Source of the DNA: Bacillota bacterium
GTDB lineage: Bacteria; Bacillota; Clostridia; UBA1381
Length of the DNA stretch: 10,536 nt
Direction of reading: 5' to 3'
Assembly (NCBI GenBank): GCA_021203665.1
Contig: JAJQAT010000165.1
Location: forward strand, 1 to 10,536
In this document: piece by piece, positions 6,228-10,536 of the stretch
Layout: each line of letters begins with the position of its first letter
Position numbering within the stretch: position 1 is the first letter of the stretch
The notes under the pieces: model-generated
What the model was told of the DNA's origin: nothing
Seen by the model: the letters and a program-made list of their open reading frames with translations, nothing else
The model's database searches: none
Translations under genes and position numbers: made by a program

Positions 6228-7876
6228 TTTGTTTCCGATTGAAACAGCGACATCGGCAGTATTCCTACCAAGTCGTAGCAAATATCAATTTCTTGTGTCC
6301 TTTTGCCGTCGATTTTTTGCGGCGCGTGGACATATACGCGCTTAACCATATCATTCAATATGGCTGGCGTCAATTCCTGTAAATCAAAATACTTATGAAC
6401 CTTTTCGATAAAACGCTCGATGTTATCGGACTGCTCCTCCTGCTGTTCGATTTCGTCAGTGAGAGCTTTCACAGACTTTCTCAAATCCTCTTGCTCTTTC
6501 TCATAATCGTCTGCGAGCATTTGAAAACGCTTTTCCGTTAAATTGCCTTTGGCTTTGTCCTCGTAAATGCTCTTAAACAATCCGTCCAATTCCGTGATTC
6601 GCTTCTCGGCTTTTGTTATCACTCGTCTTTTGGCGGCAAGCTCTTTCTTGACTTCCGCTTTATGCTTCGCACCCATAATTTCGCGGAATTTGTCCTCGTA
6701 GGCGGAAACAAACCCGATAACATAGCGCATATGTGCCAGTACACCCTTTTCAAGGACAACAGCTCTGATAAAGTGCGTGTCGCAAGTCTCTGTGCCGTTC
6801 TTTCTTGAAGTCGAACATACAAAGTGGTCTTGACGGCTTTCAAAGTTTTTACTTGTGCAGTAATAGAGCTTTTGCCCGCAGTCGGCGCAGTACGCGATTC
6901 CGGAAAACATATTCGTTTTGCCAAGCCTTGTGGGTCTGCGCTTGTTTTTCCTAAGCTCCCGTACACGCTCCCAAGTGTTAGGGTCAATAATCGGCTCGTG
7001 AGTATTTTCAAAAACCATTTGGTTTTCCTCGGGATTGTTCATACACTTTTTGGACTTATAGGATTGCTTGTATGTCTTAAAGTTTACCGTATGCCCGATG
7101 TACTCCTTTTTCTCCAATATATCTCCTACGGTTCGCGGTGACCATCCATACCGATTGGACGGCGGCGTGCTGTATTTGATAATACCTTTCTCATACCAAT
7201 ATGCGGTTGGTCTCAAAATCTGTTCCTGCTTAAGCTTATTCGCTATCTGCGTGGGACCGTATCCGTCGAGACAAAGCTTGTAAATACGTTTGACATTCTC
7301 CGCCGCTTCCTCATCAATTAGCCACTCGTTATGGTTGCTCGGATTTTTAATGTACCCATAGGGCGGCAGTGTTGTAAGCGGCTTGCCCGATTCACCTTTC
7401 GCTTTAAACACAGCCTTGACTTTCTTAGATGAATCTCGCGCGTACCACTCATTCATTATGTTCAGAAACGGCGTGAAATCGCTGTCGGTCTGATTTGCGC
7501 TGTCAATACCGTTGTTGATTGCGATAAACCTGACGTTCTTTTCGGGGAACATCACCTCGGTGTAAAAACCGACTTTCAGATAATCGCGTCCGAAACGACT
7601 CATATCCTTAACGATAATCGTTGCAACATTCCCATTCTCGACCTCGGCAATCATCGCTTGAAAGCCCTCGCGCTCGAATGTTGTCCCGCTCACACCGTCA
7701 TCTACAAAATATTTCGGATTTTTAAAGCCGTTGTCCTTTGCATACTTGCTCAAAATCGCTTTTTGATTTACAATGCTGTTGCTGTCGCCCCTTACGGTTC
7801 CATCGGAACCGTTGGATTCATCATCCCTGCTTAAACGACAATACAACGCTGTTATCTTTTCAGACTGTCTGTTCAT
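6212..7876 (-). CDS. large serine recombinase (resolvase/recombinase/zinc-ribbon/DUF4368-like)
   Basis: This 554-residue site-specific recombinase should excise and integrate the element through a phosphoserine link. The resolvase catalytic domain (about 8-155) has ALYCRLSRDD with catalytic Ser16, YFVDDGVSGTTFEREGF at 56-72, and DMSRFGRD at 91-98 with the active-site arginines. The recombinase domain (about 170-275) has PPYGYIKN, GPTQIANKL and the typical WSPRTVGDILEKKEYIG. The zinc ribbon (about 325-370) has CADC at 330-333 and further cysteines at 354 and 365. A coiled-coil stretch (about 403-485) and a C-terminal region with DMVKRVYVHAP resemble DUF4368, as in recombinases of clostridial Tn4451/Tn1549-type elements. 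It appears intact. The ATG at 7874-7876 follows AAGGAGG at proper spacing. It has its own candidate promoter and lies at the element edge, next to the presumed att site. Confidence 0.95.
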   Translation of the reverse strand: MNRQSEKITALYCRLSRDDESNGSDGTVRGDSNSIVNQKAILSKYAKDNGFKNPKYFVDDGVSGTTFEREGFQAMIAEVENGNVATIIVKDMSRFGRDYLKVGFYTEVMFPEKNVRFIAINNGIDSANQTDSDFTPFLNIMNEWYARDSSKKVKAVFKAKGESGKPLTTLPPYGYIKNPSNHNEWLIDEEAAENVKRIYKLCLDGYGPTQIANKLKQEQILRPTAYWYEKGIIKYSTPPSNRYGWSPRTVGDILEKKEYIGHTVNFKTYKQSYKSKKCMNNPEENQMVFENTHEPIIDPNTWERVRELRKNKRRPTRLGKTNMFSGIAYCADCGQKLYYCTSKNFESRQDHFVCSTSRKNGTETCDTHFIRAVVLEKGVLAHMRYVIGFVSAYEDKFREIMGAKHKAEVKKELAAKRRVITKAEKRITELDGLFKSIYEDKAKGNLTEKRFQMLADDYEKEQEDLRKSVKALTDEIEQQEEQSDNIERFIEKVHKYFDLQELTPAILNDMVKRVYVHAPQKIDGKRTQEIDICYDLVGILPMSLFQSETNYGAA

Positions 7877-7929
7877 TAACTCATTCCTCCTTGATTGAAA
7901 GGCAGTCTGTCAAACAAGATTGTATAATT

Positions 7930-7958
7930 ATTATATCATATTTCATTCTGTTTGTCAC
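7930..7958 (-). promoter_or_regulatory. candidate promoter of the recombinase gene
   Basis: GTGACA (7953-7958) and TATAAT (7930-7935) lie 17 bp apart on the minus strand, inside and just past the end of the 59-residue gene. The -10 is one arm of a 13-bp pseudo-palindrome (TATAAT/T/ATTATA, 7923-7935), a possible operator. Further down, CAGACTG (7861-7867) and CAGTCTG (7903-7909) are inverted copies flanking the recombinase start and ribosome binding site; in mRNA they could form a hairpin that masks it. Confidence 0.55.
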
Positions 7959-8115
7959 CGCCTTTTTCTTGATTTTCAGCCATCATTTTTAACAATTTTG
8001 ACGGCAGGGATTTGTGCCCGTCATACACTCCGCTGAAGCGATATGTTGTACCGCCCAATTCGAGTGTTAGTGATATTTCGGGTAACTCCCAAAATAATGG
8101 ATTTTTAACCTTCAT
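7936..8115 (-). CDS. 59-residue protein of unknown function, mob operon
   Basis: The short reading frame starts MKVKNPLFWELPEISLTLEL and ends KGGDKQNEI. I do not recognise the family. The first 45 residues have an ordered look: alternating hydrophobics with GGTTYRFSGVYDG suggest a small beta-sheet fold, followed by a short helix (SKLLKMM) and a polar tail. No signal peptide, membrane segment or cysteine is present. Two things support it as a real gene. Its ATG overlaps the stop of the upstream gene in an ATGA junction, and AAGGAAGGG lies at suitable distance before it. It sits between the DUF4315-like gene and the recombinase in an otherwise packed operon and fills nearly the whole gap. A link to recombination directionality or mobilization would be guesswork. 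Confidence 0.72.
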   Translation of the reverse strand: MKVKNPLFWELPEISLTLELGGTTYRFSGVYDGHKSLPSKLLKMMAENQEKGGDKQNEI

Positions 8116-8315
8116 ATATTGCCCTTCCTTTCTTTCAGCTCCGTTAATACATTCTTTAATTCACTGATTGGAATATTCATATCATTAACGGTTTTTAGAA
8201 TTTCCTCATTTTCAAGCTGTGTTCGTTTAGCTTCAAGCGACTTGATTTCGGCTTGAAGCTTTTTAATTCGTTCCGTTTTGTAATTGATTTTCTGCGTAAT
8301 CGTGCTAATGTCCAT
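8112..8315 (-). CDS. DUF4315-like small coiled-coil protein
   Basis: This 67-residue charged protein begins MDISTITQKINYKTERIKKL. Residues about 5-42 form one long heptad-like helix rich in Lys, Glu and Leu (IKKLQAEIKSLEAKRTQLEN), followed by a short C-terminal part (NIPISELKNVLTELK). Length, helix and the ISELKNVL-type ending resemble DUF4315 proteins carried by clostridial conjugative and mobilizable elements; DUF3847 is a less likely alternative. The function of these families is not established. The start is ATG at 8313-8315, after GAGGAGG at 8321-8327. A longer upstream frame would overlap the relaxase end without its own binding site. The gap to the relaxase stop is 10 bp, and the next gene overlaps by 4 bp, so the three are translationally linked. 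Confidence 0.72.
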   Translation of the reverse strand: MDISTITQKINYKTERIKKLQAEIKSLEAKRTQLENEEILKTVNDMNIPISELKNVLTELKERKGNI

Positions 8316-8325
8316 ATTATCCTCC

Positions 8326-9735
8326 TCATAATTCTTGGTCGTGATTATGTTGCCGATGCTGTCGTTCCTCATCTCTGTGCTTCGTCTGTTCTTTGTATTC
8401 GGCAAGCTTTTTAAGCAAGCTCGGTTTCTTTGCCGGCGTTTCCTGTTGTTGTTCCTGCGGTAAATGTAGAAACATATCTACATTTTTCTTTAGCGTTGAT
8501 ATTTCGGAATATTCGGATTTAATATCCGCGTATTGTGAGGACAGCTTTGAAATCTCCGATTGCGATTTCCTCTTTTTCGCTTCAAGCTGCTTTATGCTCG
8601 GCAGCTTGTTGTTCACTGTCGTTGATTTTAATTCATCTGCTGTCCTCGTAAACAAATCAATTTCCTTTTTGTGCTTTCCGTAAAAACTATTTTTTGTCAA
8701 CGGGTTTTTCTGCAAATACTCCTCATATATCGGCTTCAACTTGTGATACGTATTCACATTTTTTATCGTTTTATCAATTTCACTTATCTGCTTTTTACGA
8801 GATTTTATCTCGTCCTGCACAGACTTCAATTTAGCGGATTGGTCGGATACCCGTTTCGATAAAACATCATAATTTATCAGTCCTCGTTCCTTCAAAATGT
8901 TTAACGTCTGTGCAATCAATTTTAAATTATGAATTTTTGCCCATTGTTCGTAACCCTTTGATTGCTGACACTTGACGTTGTGCTCAATATCAATCAACAA
9001 ATCTGTCGTGGTTGGTCGGTATATACCTCTAATTCTCTGCTCAATATTTTCTCTGCTGTATGCCTTACCGATAGTGTCGGTTTTGGTAAACCGTTTGTTA
9101 TCGTTATTACGAAACCAGAGAAATTCATCCTGCCTTGCCGAGAAGTTTTTATCATTCATACGCCTTAGAAAATCGTCGTAATCGACTGCGTACAGAATAC
9201 ATTCATCAATCGCTTTTTTGATAAGGTACTTGTTGGAAATATACGTTTTCCTATGCTCATATTTGCTTCTGTGTTCGGTTTCTTCAATAATATTCAATCC
9301 GTATTCGGCGCATATTTTATCATTGATTTCACGTATTCTGAAATATGATTTTTTATCCGAGCGATAGCGTTTGTAATCCTTGAAGCTTACCGCATTAAAT
9401 ATGATGTGATTGTGATAATGACCCTTGTCCGTATGAGTGCAAAGTACGTATTCATATTTCCCGCCTAAAACCTCGTCCGCGAATTTCTTGCCAATCTCGT
9501 GACATTCCTCCGCCGTGACCTCGCCCTGTTTGAAGGATTGGATAAGATGATAAGCTAAATTTTGTCCGCCGCTCTTTGCCGATTGAGCCGTCAATGCAAA
9601 TTCAAGCTCCGCTGTTTCGTATGCGCACCCGAATGTTGAAATGTATTTGCCGCTTTCGGTTTTGATGTCGTTACCGATATACGTTATTGATTTGCCGACA
9701 GTGTGTTTGATAGGATGGATTTTAGTAATTGCCAT
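8326..9735 (-). CDS. relaxase/mobilization nuclease, MOBP-like
   Basis: This 469-residue relaxase should nick one strand at oriT, remain attached through a tyrosine and lead the strand into a recipient. The N-terminal relaxase domain (about 1-150) begins MAITKIHPIKHTVGKSITYI with candidate nucleophile Tyr19. It has the AYHLIQSF segment with His63, then YVLCTHTDKGHYHNHIIFNAV, where His106, His108 and His110 form the metal-binding HxHxH motif. Residues about 285-420 are largely coiled coil, and the tail (about 427-469) is polar and rich in Gln, Lys and His. The ATG at 9733-9735 is preceded by AGGTGG at 9743-9748 and lies 52 bp inside the mobC frame, an overlap common in mob operons. The domain set seems complete. 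It is clearly AT-richer than the host genes. Assignment to MOBP rather than a related class rests on motif shape and the MobC partner. Confidence 0.92.
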   Translation of the reverse strand: MAITKIHPIKHTVGKSITYIGNDIKTESGKYISTFGCAYETAELEFALTAQSAKSGGQNLAYHLIQSFKQGEVTAEECHEIGKKFADEVLGGKYEYVLCTHTDKGHYHNHIIFNAVSFKDYKRYRSDKKSYFRIREINDKICAEYGLNIIEETEHRSKYEHRKTYISNKYLIKKAIDECILYAVDYDDFLRRMNDKNFSARQDEFLWFRNNDNKRFTKTDTIGKAYSRENIEQRIRGIYRPTTTDLLIDIEHNVKCQQSKGYEQWAKIHNLKLIAQTLNILKERGLINYDVLSKRVSDQSAKLKSVQDEIKSRKKQISEIDKTIKNVNTYHKLKPIYEEYLQKNPLTKNSFYGKHKKEIDLFTRTADELKSTTVNNKLPSIKQLEAKKRKSQSEISKLSSQYADIKSEYSEISTLKKNVDMFLHLPQEQQQETPAKKPSLLKKLAEYKEQTKHRDEERQHRQHNHDQEL

Positions 9736-10022
9736 ATCTCGTCCACCTTTGCTTTTAAAGTATCAATGTCCTGTTGGTCAATCCCGTATATATTGGCGTT
9801 CCTCGTTATTTGATTGATGTTTTTTCCGACGGCGTTCATTTCTTTAATTACCGCCTTTAAGTCGGAGGTATCAACATTCACGATATATCCGTCTATTGCC
9901 ATTTTACGGAGATACGCGCCCCTGTTCGTGACGTTAGCCGAACGTACACGGTCGTTTATCAGCTTCAGTTCCTCATCATTGACATAGAATTTTACTTGAT
10001 TGTTGCGCTTTCTTTTTTGCAA
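9684..10022 (-). CDS. mobC: relaxosome accessory protein MobC
   Basis: This protein has 112 residues from the chosen start. MobC-type proteins bind oriT and help the relaxase open the strands. The N-terminal 45 residues (MQKRKRNNQVKFYVNDEEL, then VTNRGAYLRKMAIDGYIV) look like a ribbon-helix-helix DNA-binding fold. The C-terminal part has the bacterial-mobilization signature AVGKNINQITRNANIYG and a closing helix (DEIWQLLKSIL). I chose the TTG at 10020-10022 because GAGGAGG (10030-10036) is 7 nt upstream and the protein then starts as MobC proteins usually do. The frame stays open for 51 more codons to an ATG at 10173-10175; that extension runs through a hairpin region and has a weaker ribosome site. 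It is the first gene of the mob operon and overlaps the relaxase start by 52 bp. Confidence 0.85.
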   Translation of the reverse strand: MQKRKRNNQVKFYVNDEELKLINDRVRSANVTNRGAYLRKMAIDGYIVNVDTSDLKAVIKEMNAVGKNINQITRNANIYGIDQQDIDTLKAKVDEIWQLLKSILSNTLSANQ

Positions 10023-10218
10023 ATTATCGCCTCCTCGTTTGTGTTTAAGAAACTTTTTATCAAAATCCACGTCAGTGAGATTTTGCGCATTTTGTACTTT
10101 GAGTACCAAAATGTTATGCTTGCTAAAAAGTTTCTTATCTATTATTAGCACTATCAATACATTATTTTTCTTCATTCAACCTGTGCCGAAAGAAAATACG
10201 TATTCATACTGCATATAC
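10023..10218 (-). other. mob operon leader, candidate oriT region
   Basis: Between the mob promoter and the chosen mobC start lie about 190 nt of transcribed DNA. It holds the nested inverted repeats at 10046-10137, the mobC ribosome binding site and, near the predicted transcription start, the 10-bp palindrome AATACGTATT at 10195-10204. OriT of MOBP-type systems is commonly just upstream of mobC and carries inverted repeats, so this is the likeliest oriT location. I could not match a known nic sequence. Confidence 0.45.
10046..10137. repeat. nested inverted repeats upstream of mobC
   Basis: The outer arms TAAGAAACTTTTTA (10046-10059) and their exact complement (10124-10137) are 14 bp each. 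Inside is a second hairpin: CATTTTGTAC at 10088-10097 pairs with GTA-C-CAAAATG at 10103-10113, ten pairs with one bulged C and a 5-nt loop. The long spacing and two-level structure are unlike a terminator; no U run follows on either strand at a GC stem. Confidence 0.75.
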
Positions 10219-10246
10219 ATTATAACACGAACTATAAATATGTCAA
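10219..10246 (-). promoter_or_regulatory. mobC: mob operon promoter
   Basis: TTGACA (10241-10246) and TATAAT (10219-10224) are both perfect, 16 bp apart on the minus strand, with TG one base before the -10 (extended -10). This should be very strong unless repressed. Inverted copies AACTAT (10230-10235) and ATAGTT (10246-10251) flank the -35 and could be an operator for the divergent XRE regulator. Confidence 0.82.
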
Positions 10247-10275
10247 TAGTTTTTGAAAAAAATTTAAATATGCAC

Positions 10276-10304
10276 TTGAAATTCGCGAAATAATATGCTA
10301 TACT
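10276..10304 (+). promoter_or_regulatory. promoter of the XRE regulator gene
   Basis: TTGAAA (10276-10281) and TATACT (10299-10304) are 17 bp apart. The spacer begins with the 8-bp palindrome TTCGCGAA (10282-10289), a possible operator for autoregulation. The -35 elements of this promoter and of the divergent mob promoter are 29 bp apart, so one bound protein could affect both. Confidence 0.75.
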
Positions 10305-10324
10305 ATGTTTGAGGTGAAATTAAA

Positions 10325-10536
10325 ATGAACAATCAAGAACTTACAATAGGTCAGCGTGTCAGAAAAGCAAGGAAAGAAAAAGGGTACAGTCAAACGGAAT
10401 TAGCGAATGTACTCGGCAAATCGCTTCGTACAATTCAGAAATACGAAAACGGTGAGATTGAAATTTCTATCAGTATGATAAACGCATTGGCAAATGCGTT
10501 GGACACAACCTCCACATATTTGCTCGGCTACAAAAT
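10325..10536 (+). CDS. XRE-family transcriptional regulator, cut by window end
   Basis: Seventy codons are visible and the frame is open at the window edge. The protein begins MNNQELTIGQRVRKARKEKG. A complete Cro/C1-type HTH follows at about 8-66, with YSQTELANVLGKSLRTIQKYENG as its helix-turn-helix core and ISMINALANALDTTSTYLLG as helices 4-5. Such proteins are DNA-binding repressors; in mobile elements they often hold mobilization or excision genes off. The ATG at 10325-10327 is preceded by GAGGTG at 10311-10316. It diverges from mobC over a shared control region, so control of the mob operon and of itself is the likely role. The C-terminal part, which would show any peptidase or sensor domain, is outside the window. 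Confidence 0.88.
   Translation, partial: MNNQELTIGQRVRKARKEKGYSQTELANVLGKSLRTIQKYENGEIEISISMINALANALDTTSTYLLGYK

Larger units (their letters stand above)
6168..10536. mobile_element. integrative mobilizable element, left part (right end outside window)
   Basis: The segment holds a large serine recombinase, a relaxase, MobC, two small accessory genes and an XRE regulator, a standard kit for an element that integrates by serine recombination and is mobilized by a helper. Base composition becomes visibly AT-richer from here, most clearly in the relaxase, than in the genes to the left. No coupling protein, type IV secretion gene or replication gene is in view; these could lie past the window end. 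The left boundary is an estimate: it should lie between the terminator before the ACT gene and the recombinase stop codon. No duplicated att core can be checked without the other end. Confidence 0.65.

Noticed and set aside
8112..8281. Toxin-antitoxin pair in the two small mob-operon genes
   Set aside because: The ATGA overlap and small sizes are suggestive, but neither protein shows a toxin or antitoxin motif, and one resembles DUF4315.
8316..8405. Longer 97-residue version of the DUF4315-like gene
   Set aside because: Its extra 30 codons overlap the relaxase 3' end, have no ribosome site of their own, and are less protein-like than the part after the GAGGAGG-preceded ATG.
1..10536. CRISPR array, tRNA, rRNA or insertion sequence
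   Set aside because: No regularly spaced direct repeats, no cloverleaf or rRNA sequence and no transposase were seen on either strand.

Overview
The window reads as chromosomal DNA of an anaerobic, low-to-medium G+C Firmicute, most likely a gut member of class Clostridia, carrying an integrated mobilizable element on its right side. The assignment rests on protein-family resemblance (LytD-type glucosaminidase with bacterial Ig-like repeats, CiaRH/OmpR-type two-component pair, large serine recombinase with a DUF4368-like tail, MOBP-like relaxase plus MobC), on strong GGAGG-type ribosome binding sites and on sigma-A-like promoters. No rRNA, tRNA or other species marker is present.

Left part, about 1-6142 (host-like, richer in G+C). 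A secreted cell-wall N-acetylglucosaminidase with two Big_2 domains runs on the plus strand from its own promoter. It meets a minus-strand sensor kinase head to head at a perfect 16-bp bidirectional terminator. The kinase is the second gene of a response regulator/kinase operon. The operon promoter carries a TTTAAG-N5-TTTAAG direct repeat 10 bp before the -10 hexamer, the layout known for streptococcal CiaR sites. Upstream come four separate minus-strand units: branched-chain aminotransferase (ilvE) with a textbook promoter and terminator, a DeoR-family repressor, and a small ACT-domain protein whose ribosome binding site lies directly behind an intrinsic terminator.

Right part, about 6168-10536 (AT-richer, mobile). 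A large serine recombinase lies at the left edge. Upstream of it is a tightly packed mobilization operon read on the minus strand: mobC, relaxase (52-bp overlap), a DUF4315-like coiled-coil protein (10-bp gap) and a 59-residue protein (ATGA overlap). The recombinase has its own candidate promoter inside the end of the 59-residue gene. The mob operon has a perfect TTGACA/TATAAT promoter and a leader of about 190 nt with nested inverted repeats that is a candidate oriT or regulatory RNA. Diverging from it is an XRE-type regulator cut off by the window end. No conjugation apparatus is visible, so this looks like an integrative mobilizable element, although the other end is not in view.

How the parts work together (inference): the XRE protein probably controls mob transcription, MobC and relaxase process oriT, and the recombinase excises and integrates the element. 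The element lies next to the 5' leader of the ACT gene and may have separated that gene from its original promoter. Most genes here belong to known families. The least explained parts are the control regions (the CiaR-like box, the mob leader and the terminator in front of the ACT gene) and the 59-residue protein.
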